From Aliiglaciecola sp. LCG003 (GTDB lineage: Bacteria; Pseudomonadota; Gammaproteobacteria; Enterobacterales; Alteromonadaceae), in the NCBI RefSeq assembly GCF_030316135.1, contig NZ_CP128185.1, positions 4,154,001-4,218,000 on the forward strand: a DNA stretch of 64,000 nucleotides. The letters run 5' to 3'. Position 1 is the first letter of the stretch; each line of letters starts with the position of its first letter. Shown in pieces: positions 39,746 through 48,793 of the stretch. The translations under genes were made by a program, and so were the position numbers. The notes below the pieces were generated by a model. It was not told where the DNA came from, did no database searches, and was given only the letters and a program-made list of their open reading frames with translations.

Positions 39746-40010
39746 TCGATTGTCCGCAATGGTAAACCCATGTTATAGATAAGTTTATACCGATATGAAT
39801 TAAATAAACATGTTACAAATCTCATCACAGCCAATATCGCCAATCGTCGCTGATAAGACCAGTATTTTGCTGCTAATTCGCTAACTTTCATTATAATTGG
39901 AAAAAGAAGCTTTCAGCTGATGCTTTTTTGAACGGTTATAATTTGACTTTGAAGAAAAATCGGTGAAAAGTACACATATGTAGTTTTTAGCAGAAGATAG
40001 CGGCATTTTC

Positions 40011-40445
40011 GTGAAATTTTTATTACTCAATGGTCCTAATTTAAATATGTTAGGTAAGCGAGAGCCTGAGATTTACGGCTCCAGAAGCTTAGCTGATATT
40101 GTGGCGCATCTGACCAGTATAGCGCAGCAGCAAAATATTGCTTTGCAGCATATTCAGTCTAACGCTGAGCACGAAATTATCAATGCTATCCATGGAGCTA
40201 TGGGCAAAGTTGATTTTATTTTGATAAATCCGGGCGCATTTACACATACCAGCGTCGCTATCCGCGATGCATTATTAAGTGTAAGTATTCCTTTTATTGA
40301 AGTACACCTGTCAAACGTCCATGCCAGAGAAGCATTTAGACAACACTCCTATCTTTCAGATGTGGCCAAAGGCGTCATTTGCGGATTGGGCGAATATGGT
40401 TACGAAGCTGCATTGTTAGCAGCTAAACGGTTTTGTGAAAAATAA
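40011..40445 (+). CDS. aroQ: Type II 3-dehydroquinate dehydratase
   Basis: AroQ catalyses the third step of the shikimate pathway. The 144 residues carry [21 protein letters not shown] with the active-site Tyr, [23 protein letters not shown] and [11 protein letters not shown], all of them catalytic or dodecamer-forming segments. It starts at GTG. It is 27 bases before accB; aroQ-accB-accC is a common gammaproteobacterial operon. About 265 bases upstream are free for the promoter. Confidence 0.97.
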   Translation: MKFLLLNGPNLNMLGKREPEIYGSRSLADIVAHLTSIAQQQNIALQHIQSNAEHEIINAIHGAMGKVDFILINPGAFTHTSVAIRDALLSVSIPFIEVHLSNVHAREAFRQHSYLSDVAKGVICGLGEYGYEAALLAAKRFCEK

Positions 40446-40472
40446 CTTAAACACAGTTAAAAGAGAGTATTA

Positions 40473-40916
40473 ATGGATATTCGTAAAATAAAAAAATTAA
40501 TCGAGCTGGTTGAAGAGTCTGGTATTTCTGAATTAGAAATTACCGAAGGTGAAGAATCAGTTCGCATACATCGCGGTAGTTCACACGTTGCCGCGCCAAT
40601 GCAATATGCACCTCAACCGGTTGCAGTTGCGGCAGCACCTGTAGCCGCAGCAGTTGCTGCACCAGTTGCTGAAGAAGTGTCTGGTCACGTGCTTAAGTCA
40701 CCTATGGTGGGTACCTTCTACCGTTCTTCATCACCGGGCTCAAAAGCTTTTGTTGAAGTAGGCCAGAAAGTCAATGTTGGTGATACCTTATGTATCATCG
40801 AAGCGATGAAAATGATGAACCAAATAGAAGCAGATAAAGCCGGTGTAGTGAAGCAGATTCTGGTCGACAACCAAGAACCTGTAGAATTCGATCAGCCAAT
40901 GTTTGTCATTGAATAA
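40473..40916 (+). CDS. accB: Biotin carboxyl carrier protein of acetyl-CoA carboxylase
   Basis: AccB carries the biotin of acetyl-CoA carboxylase, which makes malonyl-CoA for fatty acids. It has 147 residues. An N-terminal region is followed by an Ala/Pro/Val-rich linker (about 40-68) and the biotinyl domain with EAMKMM; Lys113 is the biotinylation site. It lies 14 bases before accC, its partner. Confidence 0.97.
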   Translation: MDIRKIKKLIELVEESGISELEITEGEESVRIHRGSSHVAAPMQYAPQPVAVAAAPVAAAVAAPVAEEVSGHVLKSPMVGTFYRSSSPGSKAFVEVGQKVNVGDTLCIIEAMKMMNQIEADKAGVVKQILVDNQEPVEFDQPMFVIE

Positions 40917-40930
40917 GCGGGCCAATTATC

Positions 40931-42280
40931 ATGCTTGATAAAGTTTTAATTGCTAATCGTGGTGAAATAGCACTGCGAATTCTAAGAGCTTGTAAAGAGC
41001 TTGGTATCAAGACAGTGGCGGTTCATTCAACTGCCGATAAAGATCTCAAACATGTGTTGCTGGCCGATGAATCCATTTGTATCGGTCGTGCTTCAGCCAC
41101 CGAAAGCTATCTCAATATTCCTAGAATTATTGCTGCCGCCGAGGTATCTAATTCTGTGGCGATTCATCCTGGCTATGGGTTTTTAGCCGAAAATGCCGAG
41201 TTTGCTGAGGCAGTGGAGAAAAGCGGCTTTATATTTATTGGTCCAAAGCCAGAAACTATCTTGCTCATGGGCGACAAAGTTTCAGCTATAAACTCCATGA
41301 AGAAAGCCGGTGTGCCCTGTGTTCCAGGCTCTGACGGTCCATTGACTGAAGATGCTGAAAGTAACAAAAAAATTGCTAAACGTATTGGATATCCGATTAT
41401 CGTTAAAGCTGCCGGTGGTGGTGGTGGTCGAGGGATGCGGGTGGTGAGGTCTGAAAAAGAACTGATCAACTCCATCGCTATGACGAAAGCTGAAGCGGGT
41501 GCGGCATTTGGCAATGATGTGGTATACATGGAAAAATTCCTAGAAAATCCACGGCACATCGAAATACAGGTGCTTTCAGACGGTCAAGGCAATGCGATTC
41601 ACCTAGGAGAGCGGGACTGTTCGATGCAGCGCCGTCACCAAAAAGTGGTGGAAGAAGCCCCGGCACCTGGAATTAATTCTGAAACTAGGGAAAGAATTGG
41701 TGAACGTTGCCGTAAAGCCTGTATCGAAATTGGCTATCGTGGCGCCGGGACCTTTGAATTTCTATATGAAAATGGCGATTTCTACTTTATTGAGATGAAT
41801 ACCCGAATTCAGGTGGAACATCCGGTTTCTGAGATGATTTCCGGCGTTGACTTAATTAAAGAGCAACTGCGCATAGCCGCAGGGCAACCTTTGTCCATTG
41901 AGCAAAAAGATGTGCACTTGCGCGGACACGCCATCGAGTGCCGAATTAATGCTGAAGATCCTGAGACCTTTATGCCAAGTCCCGGAAAAATCAATATGTT
42001 CCATTCCCCAGGTGGATTCGGAATTCGTTGGGAATCTCATATCTATGCTGGTTATAGCGTACCACCGCATTATGATTCGATGATCGGTAAGTTAATCGCT
42101 TACGGAGAAAATCGTGATGTTGCTATCGCCCGAATGCGTCATGCATTAGATGAGTTGGTGATAGAAGGAATAAAAACCAATATTCCTTTACAACAAAGTA
42201 TTATGGCGGATGAAAACTTCTTTAACGGTGGAACTAACATCCACTATCTAGAGAAGAAATTAGGCCTGAGTGAAACTTAG
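40931..42280 (+). CDS. accC: Biotin carboxylase subunit of acetyl-CoA carboxylase
   Basis: AccC carboxylates the biotin on AccB with ATP and bicarbonate. The 449 residues form the usual three-domain ATP-grasp protein, with glycine-rich loop [11 protein letters not shown], the [16 protein letters not shown] motif and the [14 protein letters not shown] catalytic segment. It is last in aroQ-accB-accC and followed by a strong terminator. Confidence 0.98.
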   Translation: MLDKVLIANRGEIALRILRACKELGIKTVAVHSTADKDLKHVLLADESICIGRASATESYLNIPRIIAAAEVSNSVAIHPGYGFLAENAEFAEAVEKSGFIFIGPKPETILLMGDKVSAINSMKKAGVPCVPGSDGPLTEDAESNKKIAKRIGYPIIVKAAGGGGGRGMRVVRSEKELINSIAMTKAEAGAAFGNDVVYMEKFLENPRHIEIQVLSDGQGNAIHLGERDCSMQRRHQKVVEEAPAPGINSETRERIGERCRKACIEIGYRGAGTFEFLYENGDFYFIEMNTRIQVEHPVSEMISGVDLIKEQLRIAAGQPLSIEQKDVHLRGHAIECRINAEDPETFMPSPGKINMFHSPGGFGIRWESHIYAGYSVPPHYDSMIGKLIAYGENRDVAIARMRHALDELVIEGIKTNIPLQQSIMADENFFNGGTNIHYLEKKLGLSET

Positions 42281-42297
42281 TCGACGTAGTAGATTTG

Positions 42298-42325
42298 AAA
42301 GCCCGAATCATTCGGGCTTTTTTTT
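42298..42325. terminator. Terminator after accC
   Basis: Stem AAAGCCCGAA (42298-42307) / TTCGGGCTTT (42311-42320) with a TCA loop and a long T-run. It also faces the converging HD-domain gene. Confidence 0.93.
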
Positions 42326-42366
42326 GGACAAATTTGACTGTTGCACCCCATTCAACTAGTAAGTCC

Positions 42367-42957
42367 TTACTCAGTTAACCAGCCCTTCGAAACGGCCAAA
42401 TCCAATTGTTGATTAACATAGTCCCAAAGGGCTGGAGCACTGTCTTGCAGATAGGCATTTCGTTTTAGCACTTGCTGTTTTGCCACACCGTGTATTTTCC
42501 AACTTCCACCGCCATTTGACATGTTCTGGAAAACTGGCAGGACCCGGTCCATTGCTTTGGCAAAACGAGCATCTACGCTAGTTGCCTGCTCAAATTCAAA
42601 CCACAGGGATTTAAAAGTTTCTGCCATAGAATCTGGTAGTAGGCCAAAAATGCGATTAGCCGCTGCTATTTCTTTTAACGCCTGCTCCTGGTGATGATCA
42701 TCATGGGCGAAGGCAAACATATCACCAGCGTCAATTTCAACAATGTCGTGGATTAACAACATCGACACAACTCGCTGCATATCCGTGCCTACTTCAGCAT
42801 GTTCCGCAAAGACTTGAGCAACAAGAGCTATATGCCAACTGTGTTCGGCACTGTTCTCTTGGCGATTATCAGCGGATTGAACCAAGGTTTTACGTTGCAC
42901 TGCTTTTAGTTTGTCCAACTCATTGATAAATTCTATTTGCTCAGATAAAAGATCCAT
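42367..42957 (-). CDS. HD-domain phosphohydrolase, YfbR/HDDC2-like
   Basis: A 196-residue metal-dependent phosphohydrolase. The HD motif residues appear in SAEHSWHIALVAQ, LLIHDIVEIDAGD and KAMDRVLPV. This pattern matches the YfbR/HDDC2 group of 5'-deoxynucleotidases and relatives; the substrate cannot be fixed from sequence. The ATG at 42957 has GGAAG shortly before it and is preferred over a TTG five codons upstream. It is monocistronic and converges on accC. Confidence 0.88.
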   Translation of the reverse strand: MDLLSEQIEFINELDKLKAVQRKTLVQSADNRQENSAEHSWHIALVAQVFAEHAEVGTDMQRVVSMLLIHDIVEIDAGDMFAFAHDDHHQEQALKEIAAANRIFGLLPDSMAETFKSLWFEFEQATSVDARFAKAMDRVLPVFQNMSNGGGSWKIHGVAKQQVLKRNAYLQDSAPALWDYVNQQLDLAVSKGWLTE

Positions 42958-43184
42958 TCTACTTCCATTCAATTGTCATAAAGGTATTTTACGGTAATTA
43001 TCATTTTAGTGGTGACAAAAATAGTTCTCAAATTCACTTCGGGGTAATAAAAGACTGATTAAGCTATTCAATTGATTTGCATCAATCTTTTGCTGATTCG
43101 AAGTTGCGCCAGATCAATATCATCAGCAATCATTTCTATAAGCTATGGGTATTGAACTTTTACACATTTAGCTTGGAGAAATAC

Positions 43185-43835
43185 ATGAACAGAAAAACCT
43201 TATTATTAGCAAGCGCCTTAGCAGCTTCTGCTCCCATCGCCAGCGCATACAACACTGGCGACATTGTGGTTAGGGCCGGTCTAACCACTGTTGCACCGGA
43301 TGAGTCTAGCTCCAATGTATATGTCGCCAACAGTGATTTAGGTGTAGGAGTAGGGGTCGACAATGATACCCAATTGGGATTGAATATCGCTTACTTTTTA
43401 AGCCCTAATTGGGCACTTGAATTACTTGCTGCAACACCCTTCGAGCATGACATTACCCTAGATACAGTAGGATCCTTAGGTAGTAGTAAGCATTTACCTC
43501 CAACACTTTCCGCCAACTACCACTTTGGGTCTGCAATGGATAGCTTCCAACCCTATGTCGGCTTAGGCATAAATTATACGGTGTTCTTTGATGAGGAATT
43601 TACCGGAGCAAACAGACAGGCTGGTTTCAGTCAGTTGAAATTAGATAACTCCTTCGGCTTGTCTGCCCAAGCGGGCTTTGATTATATATTAAATGACAAT
43701 TGGCTAGTAAATGCATCGGTGCGATATATCGACATAAATACACAGGCAACTTTCGACTTGAACGGAAGCAAAGGCAGTGTAGATGTTGATATTGATCCCT
43801 TTGTATATTCATTAACCGTTGGCTATAAGTTTTAA
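43185..43835 (+). CDS. ompW: OmpW-family outer membrane protein
   Basis: A 216-residue protein with a signal peptide ending in ASA and an eight-stranded beta-barrel of the OmpW family. Family segments include GDIVVRAGLTTVAPDE near the mature start, PNWALELLAATPFEHDI, HLPPTLSANYHF, QPYVGLGINYT and a C-terminal aromatic YKF. OmpW forms a narrow hydrophobic channel and is often controlled by iron, oxygen or salt. TTGGAG precedes the ATG at 43185; the longer open frame upstream has no signal peptide. A terminator follows. Confidence 0.93.
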   Translation: MNRKTLLLASALAASAPIASAYNTGDIVVRAGLTTVAPDESSSNVYVANSDLGVGVGVDNDTQLGLNIAYFLSPNWALELLAATPFEHDITLDTVGSLGSSKHLPPTLSANYHFGSAMDSFQPYVGLGINYTVFFDEEFTGANRQAGFSQLKLDNSFGLSAQAGFDYILNDNWLVNASVRYIDINTQATFDLNGSKGSVDVDIDPFVYSLTVGYKF

Positions 43836-43856
43836 TCTGCTAATAATTAAAATGTC

Positions 43857-43876
43857 AGGCGCTGCGGCGCCTTTTT
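43857..43876 (+). terminator. ompW terminator
   Basis: Stem AGGCGC (43857-43862) / GCGCCT (43867-43872) with a 4-base loop and a T-run. Confidence 0.85.
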
Positions 43877-44018
43877 CTATTTTAGCCGCCAAGCGCTATT
43901 TAACCTATACTCTTGTTATATTTAGCCATTTTATATTGAAGGCTAAGTTCATTCCGTGTATTTACCCCAAATACTACGAACAGATCTAATAATTAGCCAT
44001 CAGAATTGGAATACCATA

Positions 44019-44348
44019 ATGATATATGCCTTAAACCTGTATGACATTGTCGAGGGTGAAGAAGATACATATCGGCAATATGTCAAACTTGCCACCCAAC
44101 AACTTATTGATCTTGATGCTAGGCCGGTATGCTCTGGTACCAATCCAGTCCGCAGTATTAAGGGGAATTCACGGCAACATATGTTGGTGATGGAATTTGC
44201 CAACCAACGGGAATTTGACCGCTTTATGTCACGCTTAAAAGATCAAAAATTACATATGCTGCGCGATACGTCCACTGAAAACCATATATGGACCTTATAC
44301 GAAAACTGGAACTTAAAACATTGGGTCAATAAAACCCGTGCTAATTAA
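44019..44348 (+). CDS. Hypothetical protein, possibly dimeric alpha-beta barrel
   Basis: A 109-residue protein with no signal peptide. Its pattern MIYALNLYDIVEGEEDTYRQY followed by LVMEFANQREFDRFM resembles small ferredoxin-like dimeric alpha-beta-barrel proteins of the DUF1330/EthD kind, but I cannot assign it. The ATG at 44019 is preferred; an upstream in-frame start at 43956 lacks a ribosome-binding site. The stop codon overlaps the putative regulator-binding element of the next operon, so it may be co-regulated or simply adjacent. Confidence 0.65.
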   Translation: MIYALNLYDIVEGEEDTYRQYVKLATQQLIDLDARPVCSGTNPVRSIKGNSRQHMLVMEFANQREFDRFMSRLKDQKLHMLRDTSTENHIWTLYENWNLKHWVNKTRAN

Positions 44349-44377
44349 GGAAGCCTTAAGGTAAACAAGGTTATATT
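44344..44377 (+). promoter_or_regulatory. PmrA/QseB-type box and promoter of the two-component operon
   Basis: ATTAAG (44344-44349), five bases, CTTAAG (44355-44360), then TATATT (44372-44377) as a possible -10, placing the box over the -35. OmpR-family regulators of the PmrA/QseB branch bind YTTAAK-N5-YTTAAK repeats. A near-identical element lies at 48262-48278. Autoregulation is inferred. Confidence 0.65.
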
Positions 44378-44430
44378 AGATGCAATTTAATAATATAATC
44401 TGTTTATCGTCACCAGGGGTTAGCAACATC

Positions 44431-45102
44431 ATGAAAATACTATTAGTTGAAGACGATTTAGCCCTATCCGAAGCGCTGAGTAAGTCTTTGCGCCAGCAAA
44501 ACTATGCGGTAAATTGCGTCCACAATGGTAAAGATGCTTTGCTAGCACTGGCTGACAATGAAAGTAACTTATTGGTGCTCGATTTGGGGCTACCCGATAT
44601 GGATGGATTGAAGTTACTGGACACCATTCGCCGTAACAAAAATACCATACCCACTTTAATCTTAACCGCCAGAGACACTTTACTAGACAAGATAGAAGGG
44701 TTGGATAAAGGCGCCGACGATTATTTAGCTAAACCTTTTGATATGGACGAACTATTAGCTCGATTACGAGTAATGGAACGTCGTTTAGGCACCTCACAAC
44801 AATCCGTCATTGAATGCGGCCCAGTGCGATTAGATGCGACAAATCATCTGTTATTAATCGATGGAGAGTCTGTAGAAACCTCCAGACGAGAATTTACCCT
44901 GTTAAAATCACTGATGGAAAACGTGGGTCGAATCCAATCTAAACATCAACTTGAGAGCAAGCTGTATGAATGGGGTGATGAAGTTGCGAGTAACACTATA
45001 GAAGTCCATATCCATAACTTACGCAAAAAACTACCGGCGGATTTCATCAAAACAGTACGGGGCGTTGGCTATAGCGTAAATCAACGGGCCTATACCGCTT
45101 AA
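44431..45102 (+). CDS. OmpR-family response regulator (PmrA/QseB-like)
   Basis: A 223-residue regulator. The receiver domain has acidic residues in VEDD, phospho-acceptor Asp51 in LVLDLGLPDMDG, and Lys in AKPFD. The C-terminal winged helix has SRREFTLLKSLMENVG and NTIEVHIHNLRKKL, as in PmrA, QseB and relatives. AGGGGT precedes the ATG at 44431. The kinase start overlaps its stop (TAATG). A PmrA-like box stands just upstream, and another before the thioredoxin-DUF4266-DUF3570-apbE operon, so those genes are the likely regulon. Confidence 0.92.
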   Translation: MKILLVEDDLALSEALSKSLRQQNYAVNCVHNGKDALLALADNESNLLVLDLGLPDMDGLKLLDTIRRNKNTIPTLILTARDTLLDKIEGLDKGADDYLAKPFDMDELLARLRVMERRLGTSQQSVIECGPVRLDATNHLLLIDGESVETSRREFTLLKSLMENVGRIQSKHQLESKLYEWGDEVASNTIEVHIHNLRKKLPADFIKTVRGVGYSVNQRAYTA

Positions 45103-46400
45103 TGAGCTCTATTCGTCAATATCTTACCTTGCTGCTGATTTCAGCCATCGCGCTTATCAGCTTTATTGCCGCGTTGCAGGGTTATCGTTCAGGCATGGAA
45201 ATGTCCTCACGTTTATTCGATGCCGAACTCAGAACCATTGCAAAAAGTATGTCTTCCTTGCCCAATACCGAACAACAGACAATTTTGGCGAGTAACGAGG
45301 ATTTGGCTATTCAGCACTGGAATAATGACACTCTTCTGGTGCGCACCAGCAATGCCCCGCAGCAACCAATCAGTGGTTTTTCCCAAGGTTATTCTGATCA
45401 GAATTTCAATGCTCAACGTTGGCGGGTGTATGCTTCTTTCGATGATGTAACCAGTAAATGGGTATTCGTTGCTCAGCCGTTGAAAACTCGCTTTGAATTA
45501 ACTGAAGAGATGATGTTTGCAGCGATGACTCCCCTGTTAGTGAGCATTCCATTTTTAGCCTTGGCCATATTTGCCTTGGTAACCTATGGCCTTGCTCCTC
45601 TTCGAGAGCTAACCAAACAGTTGTCGCGACGCCCAGACAATGATTTCAGCACTATCATATTGTCTCGTACTCCGAAGGAATTGGCACCAGCGGTTTTCAC
45701 CCTAAATACGCTTTTACACCGTTTGAATGCTGCATTTGCCAGAGAAAAACAATTTGCCAGTCATGCCGCCCATGAATTACGCACACCTTTGAGTGTACTA
45801 AAGATCAATCTGCATAATTTGCAGCAGGCTTGCTTAGATCATCATGATGACATTACTCAACTACAAGCAGATACAGATAGAATGATCCACGTGGTTAATC
45901 AGATACTGTTGCTCAGTCGGACCAATCCAGAACTAACCAAAACAGATTTTGAGATCTGCAATCCTTATAACGTCGCGCAAAAAGTGATTTCTGATATTTA
46001 TCCTAATATTGACAGAAAAAACCAAGTGATTGAACTGAATGGGGGAGCTGATAACTTCCAAAGCAGTGAGTTTGCACTTTATACTTTATTGCAAAACCTA
46101 ATCGCGAATGCCAATAAATATGCACCTGAGAATGGTGCAATTCACTGCAAAATCCAGCTCATCGATGGAGCTTTAATGATAGACGTGGAAGATTCAGGGC
46201 CTGGTATGCCAGAAGATGAACGGGCCCTTGCCACAGAGCGTTTTTTTCGCGGTAAAATTCACAACAAAAGTAAGATAGAAGGTAGCGGGCTAGGCTTATC
46301 CATAGTGGAACAAGTTGTTAGAATGCATACAGGACGTTTGAGCTTGGGCACTTCTGAACTTGGCGGCTTGCATGTATCCGTGGTGTTGAATCCGCTATGA
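45102..46400 (+). CDS. Sensor histidine kinase (PmrB/QseC-like)
   Basis: A 432-residue inner-membrane kinase with helices at about 8-26 and 138-162 flanking a periplasmic domain of about 110 residues, then a short HAMP-like linker. The phospho-acceptor is His224 in HAAHELRTPLSVLK. The N box (NLIANANKY), G1 box (DSGPGM) and G2 box (GSGLGLSIVEQ) are intact. It is coupled to the regulator before and the cupredoxin after (ATGA overlap). The signal is not visible; the metal-related genes that follow suggest iron or copper or a redox state. ELTE near the second helix resembles an ExxE iron motif only weakly. Confidence 0.92.
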   Translation: MSSIRQYLTLLLISAIALISFIAALQGYRSGMEMSSRLFDAELRTIAKSMSSLPNTEQQTILASNEDLAIQHWNNDTLLVRTSNAPQQPISGFSQGYSDQNFNAQRWRVYASFDDVTSKWVFVAQPLKTRFELTEEMMFAAMTPLLVSIPFLALAIFALVTYGLAPLRELTKQLSRRPDNDFSTIILSRTPKELAPAVFTLNTLLHRLNAAFAREKQFASHAAHELRTPLSVLKINLHNLQQACLDHHDDITQLQADTDRMIHVVNQILLLSRTNPELTKTDFEICNPYNVAQKVISDIYPNIDRKNQVIELNGGADNFQSSEFALYTLLQNLIANANKYAPENGAIHCKIQLIDGALMIDVEDSGPGMPEDERALATERFFRGKIHNKSKIEGSGLGLSIVEQVVRMHTGRLSLGTSELGGLHVSVVLNPL

Positions 46401-46771
46401 CTCGACTAATCACTAACCTCCCAGCGCTAGTCGCCGTGCAAGCGACTTTATTCCTGGTTATAGGATTACTGCCTTTTACCAGTTACGCGATGAAAGAAGT
46501 TGAAGTCTACATTAAAGACCATCTTTTTTATCCCGCAGAAATACAAATTCCTGCACATCAAAAAGTTAAAGTAACTTTTATAAATCAGGATGCTACACCA
46601 GAAGAAATTGATAGTTTTGACCTAAACCGTGAAAAAGTAATATTTGGTAACAGTCGCGCGAGCATCTTTGTTGGACCATTGAAGGCCGGACGCTACCGCT
46701 TTTTCGGCGAGTATCACCCAAACAGCGCGGTCGGTTTCGTGCAGGTTGTGGAGAACTTAGATGCTGAGTAA
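46397..46771 (+). CDS. Exported cupredoxin-domain protein
   Basis: A 124-residue protein with an N-terminal signal sequence or anchor (about 8-31) and one cupredoxin domain of the EfeO/P19-associated type. Family segments are YPAEIQIPAHQKVKVTF, PEEIDSFDLNREKV and the end GRYRFFGEYHP. Such domains bind copper or iron in the periplasm and are encoded next to FTR1-type permeases. Its start overlaps the kinase stop, and its stop is overlapped by the FTR1-like gene, so it is made together with both. The exact metal is not evident. Confidence 0.85.
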   Translation: MTRLITNLPALVAVQATLFLVIGLLPFTSYAMKEVEVYIKDHLFYPAEIQIPAHQKVKVTFINQDATPEEIDSFDLNREKVIFGNSRASIFVGPLKAGRYRFFGEYHPNSAVGFVQVVENLDAE

Positions 46772-47522
46772 TGCTGTGGTGTTGTTTTTAAGAGATGCGT
46801 TGCCCATTTTCTGGTCATTGGCACTTTTAGTGGTGCTAATTGCTAAATGGCCTAAGTGGCTGGTACCAGGCTCCATTGTTGGCCTAATTTTAAGTTTCTT
46901 AGTGTTTCAAGAGATTGGCACTGTCTCCTCTTGGTTCGACGGAAATGGCTACGAATTTTTCCAAATCAGTTTGCATATATTGAGTTACCTTATATTTGCT
47001 GGCATTTATTGCTTCGTTAATACCACGCAAAACAAGACTAGCTTACTGTTAATGGCTGCAGCGGTATCCACCTGTATAATTGTATTGAACACTACAAATG
47101 CGATGGTATTTTTCTCTAGTTTCTGGAGACTAGATGGCAATAATTCCTCCTTGTTTATCGGCCTTGCATTGGGTGTAGGTATTTGTACCAGTATCGCTAC
47201 CTTGTTAGTACTTTTACTCAAGCCACTCACCAGCTTCACTGTTAGCAAAGGACTTTTATTGTTATTTGTTAGCGGTCAGGTGGCCCATATAGCCAATTTG
47301 CTGCAACAAATTAATTGGATCACCTCAGAACAACTTTGGAATAGTAGCCAGATAATATCGGATGAAAATGAAGTGGGAGAGTTTTTAGCAACCTTATTCG
47401 GCTATGAATCATCTCCAACCAGTGCTTATTTATCTATCTATCTGATTGCTTTGATTGCGCCCTTAATTGTTAGCCTTTTGCTAAATCGAACAACACACAC
47501 TAATTTGGAACCTAGGTTATGA
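46761..47522 (+). CDS. Divergent FTR1-like membrane protein
   Basis: A 253-residue polytopic membrane protein with about seven hydrophobic helices. Its position after a cupredoxin and its N-terminus, VVLFLRDALPIFWSLALLV, resemble FTR1/EfeU iron permeases. However, the conserved REGLE iron-binding motif reads RDALP (residues 11-15), so the second acidic residue is lost and no second REGLE copy is visible. It may be a permease with altered specificity or a non-transporting relative. It overlaps the cupredoxin gene by 11 bases and the next gene by 4. Confidence 0.7.
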   Translation: MLSNAVVLFLRDALPIFWSLALLVVLIAKWPKWLVPGSIVGLILSFLVFQEIGTVSSWFDGNGYEFFQISLHILSYLIFAGIYCFVNTTQNKTSLLLMAAAVSTCIIVLNTTNAMVFFSSFWRLDGNNSSLFIGLALGVGICTSIATLLVLLLKPLTSFTVSKGLLLLFVSGQVAHIANLLQQINWITSEQLWNSSQIISDENEVGEFLATLFGYESSPTSAYLSIYLIALIAPLIVSLLLNRTTHTNLEPRL

Positions 47523-48220
47523 GGCTTAAATTCTTTTTTTGCACTATTTTATGGATGCTGCCGATGCTGCAATCATTTGCAAATGAAGGCGCGGTAGATA
47601 AGGTCTACCATCCTTATGTGTTGCCCAATGAACGGGAAGTGGAATGGCGCTTTGCTTCCCGTCAAAATGATGAAGGCAATTTACTCACCCAACGAATCGC
47701 ATTTGGTCATGCTATTTCTGAAGGTGTAACCGTGGAAGCCTACTTTATCGGCGCAAGAGATAGCAACGACGATTTTGGCCTGCAAGGCTATGAACTAGAA
47801 GCCCGCTGGATGATCACCGAACAAGGTCAATATTGGGCGGATTGGGGAGCATTGTTTGAAATTGACAAACAACACAACGCCGATATTTGGGAAGCAACTT
47901 CGGGCTTGTTACTGGAAAAAGAGTTTGGTCAGTCTAGTTTAACCACTAACTTTCTGCTCACTTATGTATATGGCAATGATGTGCGCAACGAATTTGAAAG
48001 CCAATTCCGCCTGAAGTATCGCTACCGCTGGCAACCTTGGCTGCAACCCGCCGTTGAAGTTTACACCGGTGAAGATTTCATTGGCGTTGGTCCTGCATTC
48101 ATGGGGATACATAGGTATCAGGGACAAAAGCAGCTAAAATGGGAGTTAGGTTTTATTGTTGGCCTGAATGGCCATAGCAAAGATCATACGTTGCGCTTTG
48201 CCTTAGAATACGAATTCTAG
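47519..48220 (+). CDS. Predicted outer-membrane beta-barrel protein of the metal operon
   Basis: A 233-residue protein with a signal peptide (about 22 residues) and then alternating hydrophobic/polar strands rich in Tyr and Trp, ending in RFALEYEF, a C-terminal aromatic typical of outer-membrane barrels. I cannot name the family; homologues seem to accompany cupredoxin-FTR1 gene pairs. It begins 4 bases inside the FTR1-like gene (ATGA) and is the last gene of the first operon. It could be a channel for metal entry or exit; this is inference. Confidence 0.7.
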   Translation: MRLKFFFCTILWMLPMLQSFANEGAVDKVYHPYVLPNEREVEWRFASRQNDEGNLLTQRIAFGHAISEGVTVEAYFIGARDSNDDFGLQGYELEARWMITEQGQYWADWGALFEIDKQHNADIWEATSGLLLEKEFGQSSLTTNFLLTYVYGNDVRNEFESQFRLKYRYRWQPWLQPAVEVYTGEDFIGVGPAFMGIHRYQGQKQLKWELGFIVGLNGHSKDHTLRFALEYEF

Positions 48221-48261
48221 CCCAGTATCTATTCTGCTGTTTATTCATTCAATTCCGCTCT

Positions 48262-48294
48262 TTTAAGGTTCACTTAAGTTTCGCGATTTATGCT
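48262..48294 (+). promoter_or_regulatory. PmrA/QseB-type box upstream of the tlpA-apbE operon
   Basis: TTTAAG (48262-48267), five bases, CTTAAG (48273-48278), with TATGCT (48289-48294) as a possible -10. Spacing from box to -10 is within one base of that at 44344-44377. This is the best evidence that the adjacent two-component system controls the second operon. Confidence 0.65.
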
Positions 48295-48322
48295 TTACAA
48301 AATAGTCTGAATTGCGAGTGGT

Positions 48323-48781
48323 ATGAAGTCTTTAATTTTATGTGTTTTCTGTCTGTTCTTCAGTGGCTTGAGCACTGCTTTGCCGGCCCCTGAATTCTCT
48401 GTGGGCGATAAACAATTGAGTGATTTAAAAGGACAGGTTATTTATCTGGATTTTTGGGCCTCATGGTGTAAACCCTGCAGGAAGTCTTTTCCTTGGATGA
48501 ATCGGATGACCGAAAAATACGGCACTGAAGGTCTTAAGGTCATTGCGGTCAACTTAGACAGTGATGCGACTTTAGCAAATCAATTTCTAGCCAAAATCCC
48601 CGCGCAGTTCCAAATCGTCTATAACCCAGACGGAAGTATTGCAAAGCAATATCAACTTCCCGGCATGCCATCTAGTTACATCATTGATAAGAGTGGCGAA
48701 ATACGCGTTGCTCACAAAGGTTTCCATTTGGATAAAACCCAACAATATGAAAGTGAACTCGTTTCGCTGTTAAAAGAATAG
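48323..48781 (+). CDS. TlpA/ResA-type periplasmic thioredoxin
   Basis: A 152-residue exported thioredoxin-fold protein. After a signal peptide of about 19 residues, the active site WASWCKPC and the cis-proline in GMPSSYIID are intact. TlpA-like proteins reduce disulfides in the periplasm, for instance for cytochrome or copper-centre assembly. It is first in the operon with DUF4266, DUF3570 and apbE; the next gene is 12 bases away. It may keep the cysteine pair of the DUF4266 lipoprotein reduced (inference). Confidence 0.9.
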   Translation: MKSLILCVFCLFFSGLSTALPAPEFSVGDKQLSDLKGQVIYLDFWASWCKPCRKSFPWMNRMTEKYGTEGLKVIAVNLDSDATLANQFLAKIPAQFQIVYNPDGSIAKQYQLPGMPSSYIIDKSGEIRVAHKGFHLDKTQQYESELVSLLKE

Positions 48782-48793
48782 GAGAACTAACAG

